A DNA stretch of 64,000 nt from Paenibacillus sp. RC334 (GCF_030034735.1 NZ_CP125370.1:1178001-1242000); one strand, 5' to 3'; counted from the first letter of the stretch, positions 19,001 through 29,015 are shown. Translations and numbers: made by a program. Notes: a model not told the origin generated them from the letters alone.

Positions 19001-20692
19001 GAAGGCGGACAGCTGCCAGGACGCAAGGTGTATCCTTGGGTGGCTGAGGTGCGTGGTTCTACGCCGGGCGTGGGACTGATTTCGCCGCCGCCGCATCACG
19101 ATATTTATTCTATCGAGGATTTGGCAGAGCTGATCTACGATCTCAAAAACGCCAATCCGCGTGCTGACATTAACGTGAAGCTGGTGTCGGAGGTAGGCGT
19201 AGGTACGATTGCAACAGGAGTGGCTAAAGGCCGCGCTGACATTATTCTGGTCAGCGGCTATGACGGGGGTACAGGCGCTTCTCCGCAAGGCTCCATCCGC
19301 CATGCGGGTATGCCTTGGGAGCTGGGTCTGGCCGAAACGCATCAGACGCTGATGCTGAACAATCTGCGCGACCGCGTGGTGCTGGAGACAGACGGCAAGA
19401 TGCTGTCTGGCCGCGATTTGGTGGTAGCTGCTCTGCTGGGCGCGGAAGAATACGGCTTCTCTACAGCGCCGCTTGTGGCGTTGGGCTGTATTATGATGCG
19501 GGTTTGCCAAATGGACACCTGTCCGGTTGGTGTGGCTACACAGAATCCGGAGCTGCGCAAAAATTATATGGGTGATCCTGCCCATGTGGTGAATTTTATG
19601 CGTTTCATCGCAGAAGATGTCCGCGAAATTATGGCGGAGCTGGGCTTCCGCACGATTCAGGAAATGATCGGACGTACGGACTGTCTGGATACCGTAAACG
19701 CCGATTCGCACTGGAAGAAGAAAGGCGTCGATCTGAGCTTGCTGCTGCATGTTCCTGAGTTGGAAGACGGTAGTGTACGTTACCGCGTACAACGCCAAAA
19801 CCACGGGCTGGAAGAAACGCTTGATATGCAGGAGCTCGTACCGATGGCTGCTGGGGCGTTGGAGAACGGAACAGCTGTAGAGGCTACCATGCCTATAACG
19901 AACGTGAATCGGGCCGTAGGTACGATTCTGGGCAGCGAGGTCACCCGCAAGTACGGAGCGGAGGGCTTGCCTGAGGATACGATTCGCTTTAACTTCATCG
20001 GATCAGCAGGTCAGAGCTTCGGGGCTTTTATTCCTAAAGGCATCACGCTGAGCGTTGAAGGCGACAGCAATGACTATGTAGGTAAAGGGCTATCCGGTGG
20101 TAAGGTTATTGTGAAGAAATCTCACAAAGCGACCTTTAAGGCAGAAGAGAACATTATTATCGGAAATACGGCTTTGTATGGAGCGACCAGCGGGGAAGCT
20201 TATATTAGCGGAATTGCAGGGGAGCGCTTTGCCGTTCGGAACTCCGGCGCACGTATCGTCGTCGAGGGTGTCGGCGATCATGGCTGTGAGTATATGACAG
20301 GCGGACGTGTAGCTGTACTGGGCGAGACTGGACGGAATTTTGGAGCCGGGATGTCTGGAGGTATTGCATACGTCTATGACCCTCAGGGGACGTTTCTGAG
20401 CCGTTGTAACCTGGAAATGGTGCTGCTGGAAGACGTGGAAGCCCCCGCGGAAGCAGCGGATCTGCGTGGTCTGATTCAGCGTCATGTCACGTACACAGGC
20501 AGCGAAGCGGGACAACGTATTTTGGATGACTGGCAGACTGCGATTCAGCAGTTTGTACGGGTGATTCCAAAGGATTACAAGCGTATGGTAGAACAGATAC
20601 AAAAAGAAGAGGCGACCGGCTTGAGCGGGGATGAGGCTCTGCTGGCTGCATTTGAAGCCAATATGCGTGAACTGGCGCGTGCCGGGGGTTAA
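16094..20692 (+). CDS. gltB: Glutamate synthase large subunit (ferredoxin/NADPH type)
   Basis: The ATG at 16094 gives a 21-residue propeptide before DACGMGF, whose Cys22 becomes the N-terminal nucleophile of the glutaminase domain after cleavage; an in-frame start at 16001 would add 31 residues with no support. The 1532 residues show the full order: class-II amidotransferase ([33 protein letters not shown]), central domain, the FMN/3Fe-4S synthase domain ([37 protein letters not shown], then [12 protein letters not shown] for the cluster) and the C-terminal GXGXG beta helix ([31 protein letters not shown]). It makes two glutamates from glutamine and 2-oxoglutarate. No gltD follows; Bacillus literature calls this gene gltA. 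Confidence 0.97.
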   Translation: MRQTGLPPKQGLYDPQFEKDACGMGFVAHIKGKPSHDIVSQALTMLVNMEHRGGQGSEPNSGDGAGIMIQVPHLFFQEEAERLGFKLPKAGHYGVGMLFVSNDPKVREVHEQKLRDIIVDEGQNCLGFRDVPTYDEMLGKSAKAAKPGVRQVFIGRSSDLKEELDFERKLYVIRKRAELAIRYNEEDQNRESFYIPSLSCRKVVYKGMLTTEQVGKFYLDLQDERVTSAIALIHSRFSTNTFPSWDRAHPYRFMIHNGEINTMRGNVNWMHARQAQFESEAFGEDIGKVKPVINPDGSDTAMFDNTLEFLYLSGRSLPHVAMMMVPEPWNKHETMDPKKRAFYEYHSTMMEPWDGPAAMAFTDGVQIGAILDRNGLRPARYYVTKDDLIALSSEAGVLDIAPENVLYKDRLRPGRMLLVDTQEGRIISDEELKERIASEEPYQEWLDEHLVNLDELPEALEQPEPKHENVNQLQLAFGYTFEELRKILEPMALTGAEPIGSMGYDAPLAVLSDRPQRLYNYFKQMFAQVTNPPIDAIREEIVTSTATTIGPERNLLHPEPESCRQIRLDSPVLSNEEFAKIRHVHRPGFKSMTIPIFFEAKEGAEGLRKALEGLFEAADRVIDKGHNILILSDRGVDAENAAIPALLAVSSLHHHLIKQGTRTRVSILLESGEPRDIHHYAVLLGYGVSAVNPYLAFETLDVMIQQGLLRGVSHEKAIKNYIKAATKGVVKILSKMGISTIQSYRGAQIFEAVGLKQDFVDRYFTWTPSRIGGIGLEEVTVEALAHHNRAFTDKDGNDKVLDSGGEYQWRNDGEEHLFNPQTIHLLQQSVRSGDYKLYKKYAKLVQGETEQHLTIRSMLQLKPAGEPVPLEEVESAASIMRRFKTGAMSFGSISQEAHEDMAIAMNRIGGKSNTGEGGENPARFIPDANGDSRRSSIKQVASGRFGVTSNYLVNADEIQIKMAQGAKPGEGGQLPGRKVYPWVAEVRGSTPGVGLISPPPHHDIYSIEDLAELIYDLKNANPRADINVKLVSEVGVGTIATGVAKGRADIILVSGYDGGTGASPQGSIRHAGMPWELGLAETHQTLMLNNLRDRVVLETDGKMLSGRDLVVAALLGAEEYGFSTAPLVALGCIMMRVCQMDTCPVGVATQNPELRKNYMGDPAHVVNFMRFIAEDVREIMAELGFRTIQEMIGRTDCLDTVNADSHWKKKGVDLSLLLHVPELEDGSVRYRVQRQNHGLEETLDMQELVPMAAGALENGTAVEATMPITNVNRAVGTILGSEVTRKYGAEGLPEDTIRFNFIGSAGQSFGAFIPKGITLSVEGDSNDYVGKGLSGGKVIVKKSHKATFKAEENIIIGNTALYGATSGEAYISGIAGERFAVRNSGARIVVEGVGDHGCEYMTGGRVAVLGETGRNFGAGMSGGIAYVYDPQGTFLSRCNLEMVLLEDVEAPAEAADLRGLIQRHVTYTGSEAGQRILDDWQTAIQQFVRVIPKDYKRMVEQIQKEEATGLSGDEALLAAFEANMRELARAGG

Positions 20693-20715
20693 TGAAGCCC
20701 CTCACCAAATTCACT

Positions 20716-20776
20716 AAAAAAGGACTTGCTGAATACCGTTGTTAAGATCACGGTAGTACCAGCAAGTCCCTTTTTT
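20716..20776 (+). terminator. Strong intrinsic terminator after gltB
   Basis: AAAAAAGGACTTGCTG pairs with CAGCAAGTCC plus T run, and an inner TACCGT/ACGGTA pair extends the structure. A and T runs on both sides make it bidirectional. The remaining gap to 21016 is AT-rich and shows no gene. Confidence 0.9.
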
Positions 20777-21016
20777 AGTTCTTTGAAAACATGATTTATG
20801 TCCTTGACAAACGTTATAGTTTCTGACATTACCCCCAAAATGTTTTCCTGAAACGGTAAATATGTTATAAAAAGTGTCATTTTTTTTGGAATGTAACCGT
20901 TTACGTTAGAGTTTATGTCTTGTTATTTATTTTTGGATTGGTTATGATTTTTTTAGAGTACACATGCAAATCTAGTATGCCCATCGTCACTTCAAAACAC
21001 AGAATAGGGTGACAGG

Positions 21017-22654
21017 ATGAAGTTGAAGAAGTCAGCAGAAGACCAAATGATTTTTTTGTACCGGTATGTATCACTATCTTTAACGTCGCTTGTTTTTCTG
21101 TTCGAATCATCCGGATTAATCGTGTGGCAGAAGTTATTACTCATTGTGTTTCTATTTATATCTGTTACATTATTTACGTGGATTTACCGCAAGTACAGAC
21201 TTCATGAGATGGTACTGAAATGTTGCATTGCTCTGGAAACCGCAGGGATCATTTTGTTGCTGCTCCCGACGGGAGGGATGGATAGTCCGTTCAAATGGTA
21301 TGTGATTACCCCTATGCTGGTGGCTTGTGCTCATCTTTCTATGAGGTACAGTTGGACGCTCCTTCTTTCTTATATCGGCTTGGTACTCACATTTTGTTAT
21401 ATCTTTTTTACACCAGGTCAATATTTTTTGTGGGATATGGTGTTGCAAAATGCGAATTTATTTCTGGTGCTGATTGTGACCACGATGGCGATGCAGGTGA
21501 TCGGTGTCATGAAGAATGAGCTGAAGATGGCGAAGGAGCAAGCTAATGAGACGATGGAGCATATTAAGTCGATTTACCACATCATGGAGACGACCAGCCA
21601 CAACGAGGCATTGAATCTGGGGCAGGTCATCTCGGACTACACGGTTAAGCTGACGAAGCAGAGTCGCGCGTTTTTCTGGTTGGACAGTCAGGAGGAGGAT
21701 GCGCCGGAGAGCAGCCAGACAGGTTGGACGGTGGAGGAAGAGGAGCAGCTATTCGAGGAGCTGGGGAATTATCGTGAGGAATTCAGGGAAGAACGGGAGC
21801 CTTTTTTCAGGCATCTGCCGGAATGGGGCGATTTTCTCATGATCACGGTACCGATGACGACTCGATTTGTAGCGACCATCGGACTCAAGCTGGGCCCGGA
21901 TCAAAGTCTGACGGGAAGACGCTGGCTTGTGCAGCAACTGATATTCCTCGCTGAGCTGAGCGCCGTGTTTTTGGAGCGCTATGAGCTGGAGCGTATCGAA
22001 AATCAGTTGATTGTGACAAATGAGCAGAACCGGATTGCGAATGAAATGCATGATAATGTATCACAAAGTCTTTTTGGCATTGTGTACGCGACGCATTCAC
22101 TTCGGCAGACATGGCATGATCAGTCGAAGGAGCAGGTGGAGGAACAGATTGAGCTGATTCAGCAATCCGCTAATCAGGCAGTGAGAGAGCTAAAAGGGGC
22201 CATTCATAGCTTAAGCTCGAAAAAGAGCGGGGGCCCGACTTGGTTAGGAACAGTGAAAAGCCATCTGCATACGCTGTCCAAGCTGAATCATGTACAGATT
22301 GATTTTGATATTCATGGGGATCATTTTTCACTGCCGTACTTGTATCAAAAGGCTTTGTTTCGTATCATATCCGAAGCCGCAGGTAACGCAATCCGGCATG
22401 GGTTGGCGAAGCGGATTGATGTGAAGTTAAAATTGACGCCTCAAGTGATTAAATTGTCTATTCATGACGACGGAGTAGGGTTCGAGACAGCGAGAATGGT
22501 TGCAGGAGGTGAGGTGGTCAGTGCAGGCAGTGGCCTGGGCATGATGAATATGGAATATTTAGCTCAATCGATGGGAGGTGAATTTGATATTTCAAGTCGA
22601 ATCGGAGAGGGAACACAGATCCGATTGTCCATTCCGGTAAATGCTTATGAATAA
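21017..22654 (+). CDS. Membrane sensor histidine kinase (NarL-type, HisKA_3)
   Basis: This is a 545-residue kinase with about six membrane segments in residues 10-165, a cytoplasmic coiled coil (MKNELKMAKEQANETMEHIK), a GAF-like middle region, then a HisKA_3 dimerisation domain with His345 in NEMHDNVSQSLFG and a HATPase_c domain (EAAGNAIRHGLA N box, IHDDGVGFE, GSGLGMMNM). It resembles the DegS/LiaS/ComP class that phosphorylates LuxR-type regulators, and the gene for one lies 93 bases downstream. The signal is unknown; the six-helix membrane part suggests a membrane or lipophilic ligand. Its position directly before the EPS locus suggests control of EPS, which is inference. Confidence 0.92.
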   Translation: MKLKKSAEDQMIFLYRYVSLSLTSLVFLFESSGLIVWQKLLLIVFLFISVTLFTWIYRKYRLHEMVLKCCIALETAGIILLLLPTGGMDSPFKWYVITPMLVACAHLSMRYSWTLLLSYIGLVLTFCYIFFTPGQYFLWDMVLQNANLFLVLIVTTMAMQVIGVMKNELKMAKEQANETMEHIKSIYHIMETTSHNEALNLGQVISDYTVKLTKQSRAFFWLDSQEEDAPESSQTGWTVEEEEQLFEELGNYREEFREEREPFFRHLPEWGDFLMITVPMTTRFVATIGLKLGPDQSLTGRRWLVQQLIFLAELSAVFLERYELERIENQLIVTNEQNRIANEMHDNVSQSLFGIVYATHSLRQTWHDQSKEQVEEQIELIQQSANQAVRELKGAIHSLSSKKSGGPTWLGTVKSHLHTLSKLNHVQIDFDIHGDHFSLPYLYQKALFRIISEAAGNAIRHGLAKRIDVKLKLTPQVIKLSIHDDGVGFETARMVAGGEVVSAGSGLGMMNMEYLAQSMGGEFDISSRIGEGTQIRLSIPVNAYE

Positions 22655-22747
22655 AGATGTGTGAACATCCTGCAATACAAAATCTGCGGTAACAATCGGA
22701 TACATAGGGATTAAGCAAATCCTGAACTGTAGACAGGAGGCCGAATC

Positions 22748-23389
22748 ATGAAAATTGTCATTGTCGATGATCATCCTTTAGTACGGAAAGGACTCGCTGC
22801 GGTTATATCCATGCAGCCCAATGTTCAGTTTGCGGGAGAGGCCCAGAATCAACAGGAAGCACTTGTGGTTATCGAGGAAACGGATCCAGACCTGGTGCTG
22901 CTGGACTTGAAACTTGCCGACGAATCAGGTCTGGATATTATCAAAATAGCACGTGGACGCGGGTTCAGAAGCAAATTTATTTTGCTGACATCCTCAGCCA
23001 CACGAGAAGACTTCCTGAAAGCGGAGGAAGCTTCTGTGGACGGCTACGTACTCAAGGAGGCTTTGCCTGAGGAACTAATTTACGCGATTCATCTTGTCAA
23101 CAAAGGACGCAAATATTATGATCCTGCTATTCTGGAGAACAAGCTGCGGGAGGATGCGGGCAATCTGACAGACGACCTGACACCGAAGGAAAAGGAAGTA
23201 TTGGTCGAGCTGGGACAGGGAGCCTGCAACCGCGAAATTGCATCCCGGCTATTCATCAGCGAATTTACAGTCAAAAAGCATGTCAGTCAGATTTTGGCCA
23301 AGCTGCGGCTGGCGGATCGGACGCAGGCAGCGTTGTATGCCAATGCGATTGGGCTGGCGAAGTACGAGCCAAGGACATCTAGCGTGTGA
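22748..23389 (+). CDS. NarL/LuxR-family response regulator
   Basis: ACAGGAGG precedes the ATG. The 213-residue protein has a receiver domain (IVIVDDHPLVRKG, phospho-acceptor Asp53 in LVLLDLKL, LLTSSATRED, YVLKEA) and a C-terminal LuxR-type helix-turn-helix (LTPKEKEVLVELGQGACNRE, then SEFTVKKHVSQILAKLRLADR). It is the partner of the upstream kinase. Its operon ends in a terminator, and the first EPS gene begins 325 bases later behind a 22-base direct repeat that is a candidate binding site. Confidence 0.95.
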   Translation: MKIVIVDDHPLVRKGLAAVISMQPNVQFAGEAQNQQEALVVIEETDPDLVLLDLKLADESGLDIIKIARGRGFRSKFILLTSSATREDFLKAEEASVDGYVLKEALPEELIYAIHLVNKGRKYYDPAILENKLREDAGNLTDDLTPKEKEVLVELGQGACNREIASRLFISEFTVKKHVSQILAKLRLADRTQAALYANAIGLAKYEPRTSSV

Positions 23390-23483
23390 TACGCTGAAGG
23401 CGGTGGCAATGGAATGCCTGTCCGACTGGACAGTGCGCCCATGTAGCTTTCCAGTTCAGTTTATATACCGAGTAACAGAAGAA

Positions 23484-23524
23484 GCCTCAAAATCACCAGC
23501 CTCGGTGGTTTTGGGGCTTTTTTT
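23484..23524 (+). terminator. Intrinsic terminator after the two-component operon
   Basis: AGCCTCAAAATCACC pairs with GGTGGTTTTGGGGCT (6-base loop), followed by TTTTTT. Confidence 0.85.
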
Positions 23525-23558
23525 CGATTTATTTTTCCATAATCAACTAAGACTGGTA

Positions 23559-23591
23559 CAAAAGTATACCATGCCGTAGCCAAAAGTATAC
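23559..23591 (+). promoter_or_regulatory. Two direct repeats before the EPS locus, candidate operator
   Basis: CAAAAGTATAC occurs at 23559-23569 and again at 23581-23591, exactly 22 bases apart (two helical turns), 124-156 bases before the pepA start. Each contains the palindrome GTATAC. The spacing suits a dimeric DNA-binding protein on one face. No clear -35/-10 pair could be placed. Confidence 0.5.
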
Positions 23592-23714
23592 AAACTCATC
23601 CCCCTGTAGTGATGGAGAAAGTGCCGTCCGGTTCCATGTCGTTCCCACAGCAGCTTGTTACAATTAGATCATCATTAAAATAAGAAGAAAAATGGTATGG
23701 GAGGGAGGATTTTT

Positions 23715-24458
23715 GTGGAGAAAACCATTTTGGATTATCTGGTCCTAATCAAAAAAAGATTGTGGCTGATTGCGATTTTTGTCATTCTCTCATGCGTAAC
23801 GACTTACTTTGTGAGCGACAATGTCGTGAAGCCGGTCTATTCCGCATCAAGTCAGCTGCTGGTTAACCATATTTCCGGTAAGCAGGGGAGCAACAATCTG
23901 AACGACGTCAACACAAGTCTTAATTTGGTGGAAAGCTACAAGCAAATTCTCACTTCACCCAAAATTATGGAGGCTGTCGTAACGACCCATCCCGAATTCG
24001 GCTTGACGCAGCAAAAGCTGGCAGAAAAGCTACAGGTCAAAACCTCGGATAAAAGTCAGGTCATCGGCTTGACGTTTGAGGCAGGGAGTTATCCACAGGC
24101 CGCCGCTGTTGTCAACGCGGTAACCCAGAAATTCGTGCAGACGGTTCCGGGACTGATGGAATTGAATAATGTGAAAATCTTGAATGAGGCGGACCCGCGG
24201 GCCAATCCTGACCCGACCAATGGAAATCCGCTCATGAATATTGCGATTAGCTTTCTCGTATCGCTGATGATTGCGCTGGGCACGATTGTGTTTCTGGAAA
24301 GCATCAACGGTACGCTGCGCACGGAAAAAGAGGCAGATGCGGACATCGGTATTCCGGTGATTGCATCCATCCCGGTCATTCGCAAGAAGGACATCGACGG
24401 CGCAGCCGGAAATTCCAAAGAACGGGTAGGGGAGCGTAAATATGCTGCGATTGAATGA
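23715..24458 (+). CDS. pepA: Polysaccharide chain-length / BY-kinase adaptor (Wzz, CapA/YveK type)
   Basis: The GTG at 23715 is the likely start, because GGGAGGGAGG lies just before it and overlaps the ATG at 23697. The 247-residue protein has two membrane segments (about residues 19-35 and 171-193) around an extracytoplasmic Wzz loop with SSQLLVNHIS and NLVESYKQILTSPKIMEAVV, then a cytoplasmic tail. This is the activator half of a Gram-positive BY-kinase pair that sets polymer length. The tail ends in KYAAIE, close to QYAAINQ in PepO. The gene overlaps pepB by 17 bases. The letter follows the P. polymyxa pep order. Confidence 0.9.
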   Translation: MEKTILDYLVLIKKRLWLIAIFVILSCVTTYFVSDNVVKPVYSASSQLLVNHISGKQGSNNLNDVNTSLNLVESYKQILTSPKIMEAVVTTHPEFGLTQQKLAEKLQVKTSDKSQVIGLTFEAGSYPQAAAVVNAVTQKFVQTVPGLMELNNVKILNEADPRANPDPTNGNPLMNIAISFLVSLMIALGTIVFLESINGTLRTEKEADADIGIPVIASIPVIRKKDIDGAAGNSKERVGERKYAAIE

Positions 24459-25080
24459 CATGTTGATTACAGAAAGCAATCCTTCATCGTATGTCTCGGA
24501 ATCATTCCGGTCCCTCCGTACATACATCCGGCAGCAGGTCATCGGGCAGACGGACCGCGGGACGGTTCTGCTGCTGACCTCGCCAGAGAGCGGAGCAGGC
24601 AAAACAACGCTGCTCGCCAACATCGGCGTTTCCTTTGCACAAGAAGGCAAGAAGGTGGCTCTGGTGGATTGCAATCTCCATACACCAGCGTTGCACGAGA
24701 TATTCGGTTTGGAGAATACCGGAGGTTTATCGGCTTATTTGCACGGTGGAGCTTCTTCCAAGTCCATCGTCAGGCATGGCGTGCCAGAGCTGTCTATTAT
24801 TCCCGGCGGAGACATCTTGTACAACGCAGCTGACTTGCTCGGCAGTGAACGCATGGTGGAGCTGCTGGAAGAGCTAAAACGCGAATATGACATCATACTG
24901 CTCGACTCGGCTCCGGCGCTGAACTACACGGATGCCCGGCTGGTCGCAAGCTTGACGGATGGTGTGATTCTCGTCGCCAGACACGCCCGGACCAAACGGG
25001 AAGATTTACGCAAAACAAAGCAACTCATGGATCAGGCCGGTGCGACACTGGTTGGAATTGTGATGAATCAGGTGAAGTAA
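24442..25080 (+). CDS. pepB: CpsD/CapB-type tyrosine-kinase-like ATPase
   Basis: The 212-residue protein starts inside the end of pepA (GGGGAG upstream). It has SFRSLRTYIRQQV, a Walker A loop ESGAGKTTLLANIG, and Walker B IILLDSAPALNY. The Walker A' motif, normally DxDxR, reads VALVDCNLHTP, so the second Asp and the Arg are replaced. The C-terminus stops at GIVMNQVK with no tyrosine cluster. It should partner PepA in EPS assembly, but both the changed A' motif and the missing cluster make autophosphorylation of the usual kind doubtful. Compare PepP, which is changed at a different motif. Confidence 0.88.
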   Translation: MLRLNDMLITESNPSSYVSESFRSLRTYIRQQVIGQTDRGTVLLLTSPESGAGKTTLLANIGVSFAQEGKKVALVDCNLHTPALHEIFGLENTGGLSAYLHGGASSKSIVRHGVPELSIIPGGDILYNAADLLGSERMVELLEELKREYDIILLDSAPALNYTDARLVASLTDGVILVARHARTKREDLRKTKQLMDQAGATLVGIVMNQVK

Positions 25081-25119
25081 GCAACACCAAAATTCGATGA
25101 AGCAAGGAGAATGAGTGCG

Positions 25120-26013
25120 ATGACGAAAAGAGTGAAAAAGGCCATTATTCCAGCAGCAGGGTTGGGTACGCGCTTCCTACCTGCGACCAAAGCAATGCCT
25201 AAGGAAATGCTTCCGATTATCAATAAGCCCACAATTCAATATATCGTGGAAGAAGCAATTGCTTCCGGTATTGAGGACATTATTATCGTAACGGGCAAAG
25301 GCAAGCGTGCTATTGAGGATCACTTTGACAACGCATTTGAGCTGGAATCGAAACTGCTGGAGGACGGCAAGCTGAAGCTTCTGGAAGAGGTACAGCGTTC
25401 TTCGGGAGTAGAAATTCACTACATTCGCCAGAAAGAACCCAAAGGTTTGGGACATGCGGTATGGTGCGCAAGACGCTTTATCGGGGACGAGCCGTTTGGC
25501 GTACTGCTGGGTGATGATATCGTAACAGGTCAGAAGCCTTGCCTGCGTCAGCTGATGGATCAGTATGAGGAAACTCAAAATTCCGTCATCGGTGTACAGC
25601 GGGTACCGCAGGAATTCACGAATCGCTACGGCATCATTGAACCGGATCAACAGGACGGACGTCTGTATCGGGTAAATAATTTTATAGAGAAACCGGCTCC
25701 AGGCACAGCGCCTTCCGATCTGGCTATTATGGGCCGTTATGTATTCTCACCAAAAATTTTCAAGTATCTCGATCTTCAGGAAAAAGGGGCGGGCGGCGAA
25801 ATTCAGTTGACCGATGCCATCCAAAAGCTGAATCAAAGCGAGCGCGTGTACGCCTATGACTTTGAAGGAACACGTTATGACGTGGGCGAGCGTCTTGGTT
25901 ATATTTTGACCACACTTGAATTTGCACTCGCTAGCGATGATTTGAAGTATCCGGTTATAGAGGCCATGCACGAGTGGCTGAAAAAGACCGAGAAAGCAAC
26001 CACGGCAGGTTGA
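25120..26013 (+). CDS. galU: UTP-glucose-1-phosphate uridylyltransferase
   Basis: AAGGAG suits the ATG at 25120 (about 10 bases) better than that at 25111. The 297-residue enzyme has the nucleotidyltransferase signature [27 protein letters not shown], then [12 protein letters not shown], the sugar-nucleotide loop [24 protein letters not shown] and [10 protein letters not shown]. It makes UDP-glucose, the donor for glucose and, through the two UDP-glucose dehydrogenases of this locus, glucuronic acid. Its place as third gene is known for the P. polymyxa EPS cluster. Confidence 0.97.
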   Translation: MTKRVKKAIIPAAGLGTRFLPATKAMPKEMLPIINKPTIQYIVEEAIASGIEDIIIVTGKGKRAIEDHFDNAFELESKLLEDGKLKLLEEVQRSSGVEIHYIRQKEPKGLGHAVWCARRFIGDEPFGVLLGDDIVTGQKPCLRQLMDQYEETQNSVIGVQRVPQEFTNRYGIIEPDQQDGRLYRVNNFIEKPAPGTAPSDLAIMGRYVFSPKIFKYLDLQEKGAGGEIQLTDAIQKLNQSERVYAYDFEGTRYDVGERLGYILTTLEFALASDDLKYPVIEAMHEWLKKTEKATTAG

Positions 26014-26029
26014 GAGGGGGTACGTCAGC

Positions 26030-26728
26030 ATGAGCATGGAAAATTTACCGGAGGACGGCGAGGCTGTCATGTCAGGTAAAGCGTTTTACATGCCATACGG
26101 AAATACACAAATTCAGGATAAAACGTCTTACCTGGTAACCAAGCGATTGCTCGACATGTTGCTGTCTTTCGTGGGTTTGATCGTATTACTGCCGCTTTTT
26201 ATCGTGGTGGGTGTTTTGATCAAGCTCGAAGATCCGAAGGGAAGCGTGTTTTTCAAGCAAATTCGGGTGGGCAAGAACGAGAAGCTATTCAACATGTATA
26301 AATTCCGTTCGATGGTGTCCAATGCCGAGGAGCTGAAAAAAGATTTGATGGAGCTGAATGAAGTGAGCGGCGCCATGTTCAAAATTAAAAACGATCCGCG
26401 GATTACGAAGATTGGCAGTTTTTTGCGCAAGACGAGTATTGATGAGATTCCGCAGCTGTGGAATGTGCTGGTCGGGGACATGACGTTAGTGGGTCCGCGT
26501 CCGCCATTGCCGAGCGAGGTTGAGCAATACTCCGATTATGACAAGCAACGCCTGATTGTCACACCGGGATGTACCGGCTACTGGCAGGTGAGCGCACGTA
26601 ACAGTGTAGGCTTCGAAGAAATGGTGCAAATGGATTTGAAGTATATTCATGTTCGCAATACGTGGCTCGATCTGAAAATCATCATGAAAACAGGCATTAA
26701 AATGCTGTTCTCCAAGGATGCTTACTGA
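26030..26728 (+). CDS. pepC: Initiating undecaprenyl-phosphate sugar phosphotransferase
   Basis: This is a 232-residue short-form bacterial sugar transferase: one membrane segment (LLDMLLSFVGLIVLLPLFIVVGVLI, about 41-65), then the catalytic domain with [68 protein letters not shown] and TPGCTGYWQVSARN. It loads the first sugar phosphate, probably glucose-1-phosphate, on the lipid carrier at the inner face of the membrane. PepQ is its paralogue in module 2. The downstream gene starts in its stop codon (TGATG), so translation is coupled. Confidence 0.93.
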   Translation: MSMENLPEDGEAVMSGKAFYMPYGNTQIQDKTSYLVTKRLLDMLLSFVGLIVLLPLFIVVGVLIKLEDPKGSVFFKQIRVGKNEKLFNMYKFRSMVSNAEELKKDLMELNEVSGAMFKIKNDPRITKIGSFLRKTSIDEIPQLWNVLVGDMTLVGPRPPLPSEVEQYSDYDKQRLIVTPGCTGYWQVSARNSVGFEEMVQMDLKYIHVRNTWLDLKIIMKTGIKMLFSKDAY

Positions 26729-27663
26729 TGGATGCATTCAAGCGGTGTCCCGCAGTGTCCGTCGTTATTTGCACCTATAACCGGGCGAACCTGCTGGAAA
26801 AAACGCTAATGTCCCTGCTGGAGCTGAACGACCTTGCGCTGGCTGAGATCATTGTGGTCGATAATCGCTCCACCGATCATACGGCGGCGACGATCAAAAG
26901 ATTTAGTGCCGCACACGGTCAGGATATTCATCTCCGGTATCATTATGAGCGCGAGCAAGGATTATCAGCTGCTCGTAATGCGGGCATTACGTTATCGAGG
27001 GCAGAAGTCATTGCTTTTCTGGATGATGATGCGATCCCGTGTGTTTCATGGCTGCAAACGATTATGTCGACCTTCGGGAACAACCCCGAGCTGACGGCCA
27101 TGGGCGGGAAGATAGATCCTTTGTTTGAAACGGAACGACCGGGTTGGCTGACAGGGCCGCTTGAGCTGCCTTACACGATTATTGACTTGGGAAAAGCCAT
27201 CCGCGAATATCCGGCGGGACTGAATCCGTTCGGAGCGAATATGGCCATGCGCAAAACGGCTTTTGCTGCCGTGATGTTCCCGCTCCATTTGGGAAGAAAG
27301 GGAGATATCCTCTTATCTGGTGAAGAATCGTGGGTTTTCGAGCAGATTCGTAAAAATGGCGGAACGATCATGTATCATCCTCACATGGCTGTGAAGCATT
27401 TTGTTCCGGCTGCACGGTTGACGAAGGAATGGATCATGAATCGTTACTACTGTCAGGGCATGTCTCACGCTGTTCAGGCCGCAGGCCTGCGCGGCAACGT
27501 GATGCTGATGGCGAAGACGGCAGCCAAATGGCTATACAACACGGTGGACTCCCTGCTGGCACGTACTGAGGGCAGAAAGCTGTTGAACCGGTGCAGATTT
27601 GAAAGTATACGGGGAACCCTGGATACGCTGCGCAACCGGAAAAGCGAGTCAGCTGCGGGGTGA
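26728..27663 (+). CDS. pepD: Family 2 glycosyltransferase
   Basis: The start overlaps the pepC stop by one base. The 311-residue protein is a GT-A fold enzyme: VSVVICTYNRANLLEKTLMSL, IIVVDNRSTDHT, REQGLSAARNAGI, and the DxD-type metal motif AFLDDDAIP at about 101. The acceptor-side half has GWLTGPLELPYT and a GEESWVFEQIRKNGG motif with an ED-like pair. No membrane helix is evident. It adds one sugar to the lipid-linked repeat unit in the cytoplasm. Donor and linkage cannot be read from sequence. Confidence 0.9.
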   Translation: MDAFKRCPAVSVVICTYNRANLLEKTLMSLLELNDLALAEIIVVDNRSTDHTAATIKRFSAAHGQDIHLRYHYEREQGLSAARNAGITLSRAEVIAFLDDDAIPCVSWLQTIMSTFGNNPELTAMGGKIDPLFETERPGWLTGPLELPYTIIDLGKAIREYPAGLNPFGANMAMRKTAFAAVMFPLHLGRKGDILLSGEESWVFEQIRKNGGTIMYHPHMAVKHFVPAARLTKEWIMNRYYCQGMSHAVQAAGLRGNVMLMAKTAAKWLYNTVDSLLARTEGRKLLNRCRFESIRGTLDTLRNRKSESAAG

Positions 27664-27672
27664 AGATTGATC

Positions 27673-29011
27673 ATGAGCAACTATCCTTGGACTTCGAGAA
27701 TAAACACAATACAGCATGTTTTCATTTTTCTTCTGGGCGCTCTTGCTGTAGGAGTTGCGGCTACTTATCAGCCGGTGGCCAGCATTGCGGCGGTATGCTT
27801 ACTGCTTCTGCTGGCCGTTTCTATCCATCATCCGGAGCGCATCAGCTATGCAGTTCTGCTGAGCACGGCGGTATCGGTGGATTCCTTGTATCAGGGTGGC
27901 GTATTCGGTATCGAGATTTTGTCATTATACAAATTGGGCATTTTGGCCTTGCTGGTACCGTGCATGCTCGTTTACGGCATACGCCTCAAATTTAGCTATC
28001 CGATCTGGGCATTGGTGATCATGCTGGGGATTACATTTGGATTTTCAGCATGGCTGCCTACGCTGACGACCTCAATTGCAGTGAAGGCGTTCGTCGGACT
28101 ATCGCTGCCCTTCTCTTTTTTACTGATCCAGTGGAAGAAGGAGGTGGCGGAAAAGCATATCCGGTTGATCAGCCTGCTGCCGATCATTAGTGTGGTCGTT
28201 GGACTCGGTTTACAGGTCGTAGGGCTGCATTCGTTTACCGATGTGGAATTTACGGGAGCGGTGAGAGTACAGGGGGGCGAACATTCCGCCGCATCTGGCG
28301 ATGCTCTCCTTTCTCGGGATTGCCGTCTCGCTGATTGAGGTCAAACGCAAGCCGCAGCAAGCTGCCTTTTATTATACGGTGCTGGCGCTGAACTTTTTGA
28401 TTCTGATTGCCACCGGTACACGCGGCCCGATTCTGGCACTGTTGCTAATGTTTGCAGTGTATCTGTTCGATATCGCCAGGCAGTATCTCAAGGGGAAAGT
28501 CAATTATTTGCTACCGCTGGCCGGATCGTTTTTGATTGCTCTGGGGGCGGTGGCCCTGCAATGGAACAATTTAAAAAAACGCTCCTTCGAGCGGGAGACC
28601 GATACGGGAATTGATCTGTCGGGACGCTCGGAGGCATGGGAATATTTCTTGAACAGAGTACAGGATTATCCGTGGTCAGGCAGGGGTCTTGGCGCGGTGA
28701 CGGTTGCGAACGACGGGACGTTATTCAAAGGCTTTGTCGTGCCGCATAACGAGTATATACGCTTTTATTTTGACACGGGATATATCGGTTGCGGGTTATT
28801 GATGCTTTCATTGCTGGTCGTGTTCGTTCTCATTTACCGGTCGCTTGCCAAGCCAATCAAACCTTATTTTGCAAGCTTGATTGCGGGCTTTCTGATTTAT
28901 TCGTTTTCAGATAACACGTTGTCGACGGTTCAGATGATTATTCCATTTTGCTGGTATTTGAACGCTTTATACCAGACATCTACTCAAACCGATTTTCGCA
29001 AAGAGAAGTGA
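27673..29011 (+). pseudogene. pepE: Wzy-like EPS polymerase / O-antigen ligase, split by one frameshift
   Basis: Two consecutive frames (27673-28338 and from about 28278 to 29011) together give a polytopic protein of about 446 residues with roughly ten membrane segments. The second part has the Wzy_C/ligase features TGTRGPILALLLMF, GRSEAWEYFLNRVQDYPWSGRGLGA and VVPHNEYIRFYFDTG. The break is at a run of six G (28272-28277): with five G the reading is RVQG-ANIPPHLAMLSFLG without interruption. So the gene is intact except for one extra base, which may be a sequencing error or a slippage mutation. It would polymerise repeat units on the outer face. The ATG at 27673 is preferred to TTG 27667. Confidence 0.85.
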
Positions 29012-29015
29012 TACG

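Noticed and set aside
18917..19804. 295-codon minus-strand frame inside gltB
   Set aside because: Antisense shadow of the highly conserved synthase domain.
28260..28340. Programmed frameshift in pepE
   Set aside because: The run of G lacks a typical slippery heptamer with downstream structure for this polymerase family, and a single extra base explains it more simply.
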